From Harmothoe impar (Eukaryota > Annelida > Polychaeta > Phyllodocida > Polynoidae), in assembly GCA_947462335.1 (NCBI GenBank), contig OX381706.1:18018784-18082783 (forward strand): DNA of 64,000 nt, in the 5' to 3' direction. Of the stretch, positions 40,899-50,632 are shown one piece after another. The position numbers and the translations under genes were made by a program. Numbering within the stretch: the stretch's first letter is position 1; each line of letters opens with the position of its first letter. Below the pieces are notes generated by a model, which saw nothing but the letters and a program-made list of their open reading frames with translations, was not told the origin of the DNA and did no database searches.

Positions 40899-43769
40899 AT
40901 GTCTTGTGTGGTTGGAATGGCAGTTGACTTTGAGAACATGGCCCCTTTAGTGGGTCTTAAGCTGGTATGCCATAATGTGAGGAGCCTTAATGATGAGACC
41001 TTCACTGAATGGAATAAATTGTTAGCTAAGTTTGATATAGGTATTGTTATAGAGTCATGGCTAACTCCTGACATTGATTCTATTTTGTCTCGTGACATTA
41101 ATGGTTACAATCAGCTAAGGCTTGATAGGAAACCTTTTGTGGATAAGGTTGGTGGTGGTATTGTTATTTATGTAAGGGATAATTTAGGCCTGCAACTTGA
41201 TAATGATAACTCTATAATCTGTGAGGACTATGAAATCCTCTCAGCGGATATCCTTTTGCATAAAAAGAAATATAAGGTATTATCCTTTTATAACCCTAAG
41301 GGCAAGCCAAAACCCATCACTGACCATATCAATAATGTAATAAGTAATGCAATGGGAAACAATATTTTTGTTATTGCAGGTGATATGAACATAGACCTTC
41401 TTAATGGTAAACGCTGTGCGGAGATCACCAAAATGTGTGACGATAATAATTTACAGCAAATAATAAGTACTCCTACACGTGAGGTGGGTGTCTCTTCCAA
41501 ATTAATTGATCATATTTATACCAATAGCGAAATCATAAATAATTTTGGCACCATTAATCTAAATTATAGTGATCATTATCCAATATTTATTACCTTTAAA
41601 CATAAACATATCAAAATTGAAAAGAAAAGAATTAGAGCCAGATCATATAAAAACTTTAATAAGGAAGATTTTGTAAACAAATATAAAAATGCTGACTGGT
41701 CAGAATTTAACGAGTCACTTCACCCCGACAAGCTGTGGTTACTATTATTGAAACATGTTCATACTGCTCTTGATAGCTCGGCGCCCCTACGCAACATGAC
41801 GATACCAGTGCACACTGAAGAATGGTTAACTCCACATGTATTAGACCTAATGAGGCAAAGGGATAAAATGTTCAATAGATATCATAGAACCAAATTAAAT
41901 ATACATGAAGATATGGCCAAAGCCAAGCGAAATGAGGTAGAAATGGCTTCCTTCTTCAGTAAAAAAAGGGTAATTAATATTTTAATTGATAAAAAGCACA
42001 AAGATCCCAAAGCTTTCTGGGCAGCAATTGAAAAACTGCTTCCCTCAAAGGGTAAATCCACCCTAATTAAGTTGATTGATAATAATACTCATGTAGAGAT
42101 TGCCACCAATGAGGTTGCAAACTATATTAATAATTATTTTTCACAGATAGGGGAGAAGCTTGCGCTGCAACACCCCCCTGTTGTGATACCTCCTATGGAA
42201 AGCGATAAGCCAGAGGACACTGAGCTATTGGATGTCCCCTTTAGTAATAAGGAAATATTAAAATATGTGAAGAAAATTGATTGCACTAAATCATCTAATG
42301 TTAAGGATGTGAAAGCTTTTATTTTTAAGATAGCTTTTACCTGTGCTCCTGAAAGGCTTACGTTCATCTTTAATGAATGTAGGAGGAGAAACTGTTTCCC
42401 TAATTTGTGGAAAATTGCTACAGTTATGCCTATTCCCAAAAAAGGAAATTGCAAGCTGGTTACAAATCTTAGGCCTATAAGTTTGTTACCATTGCCTGGT
42501 AAACTGTTTGAAAAGGCAATGGCGGGTAGGTTAAGAACCTTTCTGCAGGATAAAAATATAATGCATTCTGCACAACATGGTTTTAGGCCGGGTAAATCTA
42601 CTTTAACAGGAATTTCAACTTTTTTAAACGATATATATGAAGATATTGATAATAATTTAGAAGTCTACAGCCTTTATTTGGATTATTCCAAGGCTTTTGA
42701 TACAGTCTCACACCCATTATTGATAAATAAATTAAAAAATATTGGACTTACGCAAAATTCCTGCAATTGGTTCTTGAACTACCTGACCAGTAGAACGCAA
42801 AGAGTACTGGCCAATAACTGTTTTTCACAGGTGAAAGCTGTTAAATATGGAGTCCCTCAGGGATCCATTTTGGGTCCTATTCTCTTTACACTTTACATAA
42901 ATAATTTACCAAATTGTTCTGACTTATGCAAAACAGTACTTTATGCTGATGATGCTGCTATGTCAGTTAATAATATAGAGGACCTTCAAACTCTTGTTCC
43001 TATAGTCAGTGCCTGGTGTAAAAGTAATCTCCTCACTATAAATAAAGACAAAACCAAATGGATGATTTTCGGGCAGAAGCCTCCAGTACAAAATTTACCC
43101 AATAATATTTTACAGTTAGATGGGCAAAATTTAGAAAGGGTAGATGACTTTAATTATTTGGGTGTAACAATAGATGATAATCTAACTTTCGAGAAACAAA
43201 GAAAAAGTACATTAAAAAATACTAACTTTAGGGTAATTCAATTAGCAAGAATTAGAAAATATCTAGATATTCATGGAGGGCTTAAACTATTCAAAAGTAA
43301 GGTTATTCCAATTTTCGATTATGCTGATATTATCTGGGATAATCGTAAGGGAATTTTTGAAAGGGAGTTACAGAACATTCAAAATAAAGCAATGAGGATA
43401 ATTTATAAGGTCAAGTTGGAAGAAAATCCCCTCTATTCAACTGTACAGATGCAAAAGATGAGTGGATGTATCCCCTTGACCCACAGGAGGGATGTTCATC
43501 TACTCACTTATGCATATGATATTAGGCATATGCCCCGTTATATGGATGTTAGGCCTAGAAATACCAGGCTTGCTAATGGGTTACGATATACCCAAATAAA
43601 CTCAAGACATCCAACGGTACAACATAGTTTCCATAGAGAGGCTATACGTAGATGGAATAAGCTAAAGACTGCCTATACATTGTTAGAGAAAAAATCCTTA
43701 TTCAAAGAAAAAGTGAAAAGGGATTATCCTCACTGCTATGTAAATGACCAGTATATGGTCATGATTTAG
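40899..43769 (+). CDS. LINE endonuclease-reverse transcriptase (third ORF)
   Basis: 956 residues. The APE endonuclease occupies about residues 20-235 with CHNVRSL, IESWLTP, AGDMNIDL, LIDHIYTN and YSDHYPIF. Reverse transcriptase motifs: MPIPKKG, LRPISLLPLPGK, QHGFRPGKST, YLDYSKAFDTVSH, GVPQGSILGP and catalytic YADD (682-685), then NYLGVTID. The tail carries RWNKL..FKEKVK. All key residues are present and the frame is unbroken. It is clearly of the Jockey/CR1/L2 branch and is only distantly similar to the 24.8-kb LINE. Its sequence is markedly more AT-rich than the Penelope ORFs and the other LINE. A 62-codon frame at 40762-40950 overlaps its start in another frame and is not supported. Confidence 0.95.
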   Translation: MSCVVGMAVDFENMAPLVGLKLVCHNVRSLNDETFTEWNKLLAKFDIGIVIESWLTPDIDSILSRDINGYNQLRLDRKPFVDKVGGGIVIYVRDNLGLQLDNDNSIICEDYEILSADILLHKKKYKVLSFYNPKGKPKPITDHINNVISNAMGNNIFVIAGDMNIDLLNGKRCAEITKMCDDNNLQQIISTPTREVGVSSKLIDHIYTNSEIINNFGTINLNYSDHYPIFITFKHKHIKIEKKRIRARSYKNFNKEDFVNKYKNADWSEFNESLHPDKLWLLLLKHVHTALDSSAPLRNMTIPVHTEEWLTPHVLDLMRQRDKMFNRYHRTKLNIHEDMAKAKRNEVEMASFFSKKRVINILIDKKHKDPKAFWAAIEKLLPSKGKSTLIKLIDNNTHVEIATNEVANYINNYFSQIGEKLALQHPPVVIPPMESDKPEDTELLDVPFSNKEILKYVKKIDCTKSSNVKDVKAFIFKIAFTCAPERLTFIFNECRRRNCFPNLWKIATVMPIPKKGNCKLVTNLRPISLLPLPGKLFEKAMAGRLRTFLQDKNIMHSAQHGFRPGKSTLTGISTFLNDIYEDIDNNLEVYSLYLDYSKAFDTVSHPLLINKLKNIGLTQNSCNWFLNYLTSRTQRVLANNCFSQVKAVKYGVPQGSILGPILFTLYINNLPNCSDLCKTVLYADDAAMSVNNIEDLQTLVPIVSAWCKSNLLTINKDKTKWMIFGQKPPVQNLPNNILQLDGQNLERVDDFNYLGVTIDDNLTFEKQRKSTLKNTNFRVIQLARIRKYLDIHGGLKLFKSKVIPIFDYADIIWDNRKGIFERELQNIQNKAMRIIYKVKLEENPLYSTVQMQKMSGCIPLTHRRDVHLLTYAYDIRHMPRYMDVRPRNTRLANGLRYTQINSRHPTVQHSFHREAIRRWNKLKTAYTLLEKKSLFKEKVKRDYPHCYVNDQYMVMI

Positions 43770-44102
43770 TTTTTTTCTTAGCGCATACCCAACAACTATA
43801 TATATATTGGGTGAAGCTCTTTTCACCACTTAGGACATGAATTTTATTTGACACTGTATTATGCACATTTTCCTGGTCTATTGATTTGTTGTTACCTGTA
43901 ACTCATCCTCATCTCATCCCTCATCAAACGACAACAAAGATTTATTATCTCTTTGGGTTTTTATTGTCAAATTGTGATATAAAGAGACGCCATTACACAA
44001 TTAGTTAGTTAGTAAAGTATAATCATAAGAAGGCCTGGACAGCATAACGGCATTGCCGAGTCCAGAGGCAGATTATGTATTTACATAATAACTGTACACC
44101 TT

Positions 44103-44128
44103 AATAAAAACACTTTAAAAAAAAAAAA
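44103..44128 (+). terminator. Polyadenylation signal and A-tail of the LINE
   Basis: AATAAA at 44103-44108 followed within 10 bp by a run of 12 A (44117-44128), as expected for a retrotransposed 3' end. Confidence 0.8.
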
Positions 44129-44296
44129 GAGTATAGTCTGGAATCCCCGTTAGACAGAGGGGGTTCCCCAGTGCAGGAATAGCTGCAGGCGCAGAACGGT
44201 GCTGCCATCTAGGTGTATAGCAGCAGAAATTCTCCCTGATGTTGGTAGCGCTATCTCTCCTCCATAGTACTAACTTACAGATCAGTCAGTAAGGCC

Positions 44297-44610
44297 CCAC
44301 CAGCAATGATAAATACCACATACAACAACAATAATAATAATATAACGCGAAAAATTAACAGGGTGACAGGATCTTAATAGAACGATGAAAATTGTGTTTC
44401 TCGCCCCACCAGCAATGATAAATACCACATACAACAACAATAATAATTAATATAACTAGAAACATTAATAGAGCGAGCCATGTCACTTCTGTGTGATCCC
44501 ATTGCAGAATGAAGGGTTTAAAATGCACATAGCTTAGTATGTAAGCCCCCACAAGCAATGAAAATAATCGCATAGCACAACAATAATAATTAATATTACT
44601 CTAAACCTTA
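44297..44610. repeat. Three direct repeats of ~55 bp
   Basis: CCCACCAGCAATGATAAATA followed by ACAACAACAATAATAAT occurs at about 44297 and 44405, and a diverged copy is near 44551. Spacing is about 108 and 146 bp. It lies in the right half of the 38301-45047 TIR element. Confidence 0.8.
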
Positions 44611-45305
44611 ATACAGCGATCAACATTTTGATATATCGCTCAAATGACTAAGTCCAACTTGCGTCATATCCGCTATATGGATACTTTAATATTAATCATT
44701 TTTGTCCAAAAATTTTTGGGGATATCTTCTATACATGTACAACAGGTCTGTGAAATCATTTTTTTACTTTACCAATTCTAAAAAGTTTATGTCCACCCCT
44801 TGACATGGTCCTAAACAGTTATATTGCAACAGGCTAAACGATCTATTAATGGCCTTAATATAACGCTCGTGTAACGATTAAAAGAGATTTAGCAACATGT
44901 TACAAAATCATTATATTAGTGAAAACGAGTTCTATTAGTAGAGCGAACCCTAATATAGCACTAATGTAGCAGAAGTACTAATATGTCGACTTTGGAAACA
45001 CCAAAAAATATCGTTATATCAAATAGAGGTTAAGAAACAGGCCCCTGAGGCCGTTGTGGAATCGTCATCACTGTCTGAGCTGGAGTCAATAAATAGATTT
45101 ATCAGTAGAGTTTATTGGTTTATTTTCAACCCTAAACTTCTTAGTGGGGCGTTTTTTGAGACTGGTATTTACTGGTTCTGTGTTTGTACGTTCACGTTGA
45201 CAATAATAATGATGGGTCCTGTGCTGGATGGGGTATCACAGTAACCGTCCTGGGTTGAATTTTCTTGACAATTTGTTGTTGAATAGGGTCGGGAATTAGG
45301 AGCCC

Positions 45306-45573
45306 CTAAGAGAAATTTATATCTAATTACTGCCTTTATCTTTATTCTTTATATTTTTACTGGGGATCAATGGAACTGGGAATTTCAGACTTTTTTGCGA
45401 ACAATTTTCACATTTTAATAGTATAATAACGATATTCATGTCATGTTTGGTGATGAGAAAAGTTTCTTTAGTAGCTTTACCTTAGTTACCTTGATTATAA
45501 ATTGCTATAATTATAATTAGTAGTCAGGGGGACATTATCTGATATCATTTCGATATAAGCTAGTACCACTTTA
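45306..45573. other. Noncoding stretch
   Basis: AT-rich; on the reverse strand the last bases form a pyrimidine-rich tract ending TCTCTTAG at 45306, which could be a splice acceptor for the decayed coding stretch. Confidence 0.3.
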
Positions 45574-46025
45574 ATCCATTCTGCTGGGTATCATTTTTTG
45601 GTGAAAATGTCTTACTTTCCCAGGCCTAATGTCTGACCTCCTCTGGTGGTACCGGGTACCGAGAAAGCCATGCATCAAGCCCACGCCATGGAGATGAGTG
45701 GCTTTCCACAAAAAAAATGAACAGTGTGTCTCACACTGAAGGTGTCTTAATAAGTTCAATCAAGTTGGGACTTATGCAAGTCCATGGTCTTGGTATGTTC
45801 TCACCTGGCCATGACCTTGCCCCAGTACTAGGACCAACCACAGGCCTAGATGTTGGATACACCTTAGTAACTGATTAACACCTACCTGGATACCTTTGTC
45901 CTGGCGTGTCACATGGTACGGAAGAAGTTGTGGAGGTGAATCTCACCCTGGTCTGTGTCACACTTTCGGTCTAGCAACAGGGTCGACCACACCTGTCCTG
46001 CTGGTCTCCTTGAACGGCATCCACA
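45574..46025. repeat. Second copy of the Penelope-flank repeat, rearranged
   Basis: 45574-45726 is the inverse of 22366-22530 and 45730-46025 is a direct copy of about 22930-23256, including TATGTTCTCACCTGGCC and the CACACCTGTCCT end. The two parts touch here but are 400 bp apart in the first copy. Confidence 0.75.
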
Positions 46026-46173
46026 TAAGTTAATCCATTCTGCATCAGAGTATCGTAGACCCCCCCCCCCCCCCCATCCCCCCCCCCAAAAAAAACAAAC
46101 AAAAAAAAACACACAACCAGTTCTGCTAAAGTTCTAACTGTAAAGCTGAATCTGCTGATAATCACTGTTGTAA

Positions 46174-46642
46174 ACCGTATTTCCCCATGTATAAGCCAGG
46201 CACCGTGTATTATAACCCTGGAGAAAAGGTAACTTAGTGTTGTATAAGCCTGCCCCGAGTATAAGCCCGGGGGTTGCAGTGTGCATTCAAAAATAATCCA
46301 TATTGAATGCACAAAATCACATTTTATGCAATAATTATTCTACATCTACATGGGGTATTCGCATATAATTTTTTCTCCTGGGTAACTCTCATACATTTAT
46401 TTTGTGCCTACAATCATTTCATAAAGAGATATAGCTGAAATTCAGAAGAAAAATATTGAAAATATTGACATAGATATGAAAGAATAGTAGATAATTCAGA
46501 AATATGAGAAGGTGTCACAGTGTTTCTTCGGGTATAGAAATATAAGCCCACCCCGTGTGTAAGCCTGCCCTGTGTATAAGCCTGGTCATTTTTTCCACTC
46601 AGTAGCTGTTTAAGCCCGGGCTTATACACGAGGAAGTACGGT
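46174..46642. mobile_element. TIR element with ACCGTATTTCC..ATAAGCC ends
   Basis: ACCGTATTTCCCCATGTATA at 46174 and TATACACGAGGAAGTACGGT ending at 46642 form TIRs of about 24 bp. Both arms carry several (G)TATAAGCC(C/T)G words, inverted between arms. Non-coding. Confidence 0.75.
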
Positions 46643-46882
46643 AATGGTGTGGTACCTTTATACCTGTATAGTTTATCAAAGCCTATGGTATCCTTCAATG
46701 GAACTGCCATATTGATATTAACTGGCATGTTTCAGAGAAGTCCATTGATAGACCATCTTTCATAAAGCACCGTTCATGTATGCAATGGGCGCCATTAACA
46801 GGGAAAGCATGCGTCATAGCCAGGTCTGGTTCTTGGCAGTTCAGTACACGTAGCACTAATTCTGTTAGTAATGGGGTGCAAA

Positions 46883-47409
46883 CCCGGGGGGGCCACTCTC
46901 ACATTTATGGATACCATGTGCGTACATCACCCTGAAATTGGACCCCTTTTGCCGGGACAAAAATCCATCAAAACACCCCCCTTTTGACGGGATAACCCCC
47001 TGAAATGTGAAAAATGAGGCCCCTTTTAGTGGGACATCACCCTTCATCGGCCAAAATCAACCCCCTTTTGAAGGGATACTCTAAATTGGCCGAAATTGGA
47101 ACCCTTTTAGCGGGATACTCACATAAATTGGCCAAAATTGGACCCCTTTTGGTGGGATTCCACCCTTATATAGCTTTATATTGGGCCAAAATCCAAGAAA
47201 AATATACCCCTTTTTACACAATTTATTTTGACTCTTTGGTTGGATATTCCTGGCCTAAAAATATACCTCTTTTGCCCCAAAATGGCCCTAAAAGGACCCC
47301 TAATGGCGGGTCCGGCCGGACCCGCCAGTGGGGCCCAAATAGGACCCCTTTCCCGGGATTTTGTGTACGCACATAGTTACTATAGATCATATAGGGAGTG
47401 GCCCCCCCG
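46883..47409. mobile_element. Mutator-like MITE with 10-bp target duplication, copy 2
   Basis: Ends CCCGGGGGGGCCACTC and GAGTGGCCCCCCCGG. An exact 10-bp duplication GGGGTGCAAA lies at 46873-46882 and 47410-47419. Its interior is built of repeated GGCCAAAATTGGACCCCTTT(T) words. Same family as 36669-37101. Confidence 0.85.
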
Positions 47410-47636
47410 GGGGTGCAAAGTAGCCCATTACTACACAAAAGGCCGGACTCCACTAGGGCGACACAGCTACCTGCGAAACAGGGCGTTCTTTTAGTTCCTT
47501 TGTTCTCAAACAGATCGCCCTCTTTCGCTCTGTTTCGCCCTGGATGTCGCCCTGTTCCGAGCTATACGATAGTTGACAAAATCGCCTGGATGTTGGACAA
47601 GGAGTCAAATCTCACTGTATTGCATAAGTGCATAAG

Positions 47637-48205
47637 GGAGTGCTCGTTTTTTAACAGAGGGTGGGGATGGTGATTTTTCGCACGGAGAGCGCAATAATTT
47701 TTCAACCCCACCCCCTAGAGGGGGCAAAACGTGTTACCCTGCCCCCATGTGAATTTTTTATCCACCACCTCTTAACATATGACAAATGTCATTTTTGACT
47801 CAAATGTCATTTTTGACTCAAATTTCATTTTTGACTCAAATGTCATTTTTGACACGACTTTGACCCCAATGTCGATTTGGGCTCAAATGTTGATTTTGGC
47901 TCCAGGTCGACTCTAATGCCAAGTGAGAAGTGTCAAAAAGACAGATTTTTTGACGATTTTGATTGCAAACACGATTTTTAGTGCAAAACTGATTTGAGCG
48001 CAAAGCCAATTTTTGAGTGCAAAACCGATTTTGAGGCCGACTTTGATGCCAAGGTCAGTGTGAACTGTCGATACATAAATCATCCAATTGATATTGACAG
48101 TTTGCACGAGGAACTGTTAATAACAACAACAATTTCCATTATTGACAGTGTGAACTGTCAGTAACAGAAATATTTTCCACTATTAACAATTCGAACTGTC
48201 AATAG
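47637..48205. repeat. Composite repeat: GGAGTG MITE piece, minisatellite, ACTGTCAATA words
   Basis: 47637-47780 starts like the 16556 and 60429 MITEs. 47785-47855 has four ATTTTTGACTCAAATGTC units. 47940-48050 has CGATTTT/GTGCAAAACTGATTT units, and 48060-48200 has palindromic ACTGTCAATA words. The order resembles 3590-4600 in reverse. Confidence 0.6.
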
Positions 48206-48585
48206 CGTTTTTGCTTCCTAATGCATACCAATAAAACAGTAAATTTATGGTTTTATTTTTGGACCCTATAATACATCAGAAAACATCAAATGTGGTTTAT
48301 CCGGTGTAATGTCCCTGTTTTGTTCTCACATTCCTATTCAGATTAATGATATAGTATTTTATTACATGTCTGCGTGTGGTGTATATCTATTTACTGTGTA
48401 GCATATTGAGCTTGTATAAGGGCTGAGCTCTTGGCTATGTTCCAACATAGCCCTCTAGATTACACTACAAATATACTTAGACTTCCTGGAATAGTCAATG
48501 CAAAGATCAACAGAACATGAGTGGCAGATCAGGGCCAATGCCGTATAATACTCTCAGTACAAGGTTACACCTGTTAAATATGTGT
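48206..48585. other. Noncoding stretch
   Basis: No gene. The words GGGCTG(A/C)G(C/T)(T/A)CTTGGC(C/T)ATG and GTTCCAA(C/T)ATAGCC (48420-48450) recur near 5180-5212, so this is another copy of a sequence flanking the 4.6-5.3 kb repeats. Confidence 0.4.
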
Positions 48586-48809
48586 GTTTCAAGCTACCAA
48601 CCCTAGCTAGCAAAACAGGGCCAATGTGGAAATTATATTTTGAAAAGAAAACACATAGTTGAGGCCATTTTGGGATCTGCATGTTGGTGTCGCAGTTCAT
48701 GAGTCCATTTTGGGGTACTTTCGACAGCTAAGTTTGAACTTTAAAGTTTGAAAAAAAAACACGTAAATACCCTAGATTTTCAGTTCATGTTACCTGAAAC
48801 ACACTTCTG
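48586..48809. mobile_element. AAGGCCAAAA/GTTTCAGGT family, copy e
   Basis: GTGTTTCAAGCTACC and TAGCAAAACAGGGCC near the left, CATGTTACCTGAAACACAC at the right. The terminal GGCCAAAA blocks are lost. Confidence 0.55.
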
Positions 48810-49338
48810 GACAGCTGTAGCTTCACAAATATAATTTCAAAATAAATCACAAGTTTGCTTATTGTCAATATACTACTCAATACACCATATTTCTATATTT
48901 CTAAATACAAACCCATACTATCTGGCCATAGGATTGGGACCAGATATCTTATTAAAGCAACAGTGGCTGTGTCCATCTATAATCAACCAATGGCTTCCTG
49001 GTGCCCATATCAGATCTCATCTTAAGTAAGAGTTACGCGAGTATCATGGCCTCCAAATCATAAACGGTTTGCAAATGGCTGGGGGTGGACTCATCACAGG
49101 CATCCTTGATTTATTTTTATTTTATGAGTGTATTTATTTGATCAGATCATTTCCGCTGGGTTTCCTTTATAATGTTTCTATATAATTATGGTCAGATTAG
49201 TTTAGATTTTTATTGGGCAAATATTTAAATAAATAAATGCCAATTAGGGTACTCTTCTGTCACAATTAAATCAGACTTCCTTGTTCGGAGTTCATTTGTG
49301 TTGATCTGCACATTTATTGGCTCCATAGGCCACGGTAA
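48810..49338. other. Noncoding stretch with a diverged TIR remnant
   Basis: 48966-49110 resembles one arm of the 37135-37847 element (GGCTGTGTCCATCTA, CAGATCTCATCTTA, CAAATCATAAACGG). Otherwise nothing recognised. Confidence 0.35.
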
Positions 49339-49522
49339 AGCTGGGGCTCCACTACCCGATTTTCTGGTCCATTCTCACGAAAGTAAATCTGTCAGATCAT
49401 GGTATCATAGATGATCAGATGTTAGGGTTTGTTTATATATGTTGTTGTTTTTAATCTGTTTGGGTCTGATCTGTGAGAATAGCTCCGATCTGATGACAAA
49501 ATCGGGTAGTGGAGTCCAAGCT
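49339..49522. mobile_element. AGCTGGGGCTCCACTACCCG MITE, copy 1
   Basis: AGCTGGGGCTCCACTACCCG at the left, AATCGGGTAGTGGAGTCC at the right. An inverted copy is at 50211-50393 and an eroded end is at 63079-63102. Confidence 0.8.
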
Positions 49523-50097
49523 TTTGTCATTTAATGAACTGATTTTCCAAATGAGCCTGTTGTTGGTCTTCTGTAATCTGTCCCACAGGCGTGAACCCCT
49601 GCACTCTGATTCAGAAAGACTGCCGTATCTGTGGGGGGGGGGGGGGGGGGGTATACTGCAGACATATTTTGGGTTTGATGATGACGATTTAGTGAATTGT
49701 CGAAATTATTTCACAATATAAAATTGTCAGAACTATGAAGTCAACAGGTTGGCCAATAATTGTAATTATATATATTATAAATTAATGGGTAATTATATAT
49801 CATAATTGATACAACTTTCATTTTGTGAAACACCCAAAAAATGATAACCACTTGGTATGCATTCAATTGCCGCTGTCATGTGCTCTCGTCAAGTTGATTT
49901 TTCATTAGCGGCAACAGATTTGGGATAGCAGTCGTCTGCTATGGCAACTGGGAACCAACACATACACCAATAAACCCTTCTATAATGTTAACAGGGGACA
50001 AAATGTATGGCATTCCAGATATCCTTCAACTTATGGGCCCAATTAACAAGTTAAATGTTTCAACGTCTATTCAACATTATTTTATGTCATTTAAAGG
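49523..50097. other. Noncoding stretch with a long G-run
   Basis: G homopolymer of about 18 near 49633. No gene or TIR recognised. Confidence 0.4.
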
Positions 50098-50210
50098 TTT
50101 AGGCTCATTTTCCATTACAGCCGATCTGGGGCTCCAATCCATCGGTAGTTCCACTTCAACCACCGATCAGTACCGATTGTGGCCGATTGGGCTGTCGACT
50201 GTTGGCCAAT

Positions 50211-50393
50211 AGCTGGGACTCCACTACCCGATTTTGTCATCAGATCGGAGCTATTCTCACAAATCGGACCCAAACAGATATGAATAAAAGCAAATATAAA
50301 CAAACCCTAACATTTGAACATCCACATTACCATGATTTGGCAGATTTACTTTCGTGTGAATGAACCAGATGATCGGTTAGTGGAGCCCCAGCT
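50211..50393. mobile_element. AGCTGGGGCTCCAC MITE, copy 2 (inverted)
   Basis: Reverse-complement copy of 49339-49522, with ends AGCTGGGACTCCACTACCCG and TGGAGCCCCAGCT. Nested in the 50098-50632 element. Confidence 0.8.
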
Positions 50394-50410
50394 ATAATAT
50401 AAGCCTACAT

Positions 50411-50518
50411 CCCAGTGGGCACAAAATTCAGTTCGACGTTGAATCAACGATGAATCAACATTGAATCAACATTGGCAACCAGTTATCAATGTTGATTCAA
50501 TGTTTTGTGCCCACTGGG
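50411..50518. mobile_element. CCCAGTGGGCACA MITE, copy 2
   Basis: CCCAGTGGGCACAAAATTCA at the left and TTTTGTGCCCACTGGG at the right, with TTGAATCAACATTGA words between. Same family as 36304-36399; nested in the 50098-50632 element. Confidence 0.85.
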
Positions 50519-50632
50519 ATGTGGCCCATATCCTCCGATTGACTTGCCGAAAGCTTCGTGGCACTACCTGCCGATTATGTGGTGATTGCCTGCCAATCAC
50601 CTCCAAATCGGCTAATGGAAAATAGCCCTAAA

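Larger units (their letters stand above)
38584..44129 (+). mobile_element. Three-ORF LINE: NADAR, SGNH-like and EN-RT
   Basis: Three ORFs in one orientation (38659-39555, 39672-40325, 40899-43769), a ~350-bp 3' UTR, AATAAA at 44103 and an A-tail ending at 44128. All ORFs are free of stops and frameshifts. The 5' boundary is uncertain; the open frame of the first ORF extends up to a TGA at 38581. No target duplication was found. The combination of a NADAR domain with a LINE EN-RT is unusual. Confidence 0.8.
38301..45047. mobile_element. TIR element carrying an inserted LINE
   Basis: CAGGGGCCTGTTTCTTAAC at 38301-38319 is exactly inverted at 45029-45047. Subterminal words TAATAGATCG and TAGCCTGTTGCAA occur in both arms. 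Native element sequence is about 38301-38590 and 44130-45047 (roughly 1.2 kb); the rest is the LINE. The CAGGGGCC start resembles hAT-type ends but no 8-bp duplication is seen. Confidence 0.7.
37852..45305 (-). pseudogene. Decayed coding stretch split by nested transposons
   Basis: On the reverse strand, 45305-45048 and 38300-37852 read as one low-complexity protein-like sequence once the intervening TIR element (38301-45047) is ignored; the frame across that junction is preserved. Features: LIPDPIQQQIVKKIQP near the start (after a possible splice acceptor, TTTCTCTTAG, ending at 45306), then SSSDSDDDS, SRSPSPIPSNN, ISDDDDDEPEK, and a Ser/Pro/Lys-rich tail. At least three frameshifts are needed (near 45200, 45085 and 38110), so it is not functional as it stands. 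The Ser/Asp-rich acidic pattern recalls transcription-elongation cofactors such as ELL-associated factors, but no diagnostic domain is visible; it could also be an old transposon ORF. Confidence 0.35.
50098..50632. mobile_element. Outer MITE of a three-element nest
   Basis: TTTAGGCTCATTTTCCATTA at the left and TAATGGAAAATAGCCCTAAA at the right, each next to GCCGAT/ATCGGC words. Two other MITEs (50211-50393 and 50411-50518) sit inside it. Repeated CCGAT words fill the remaining interior. Confidence 0.75.
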
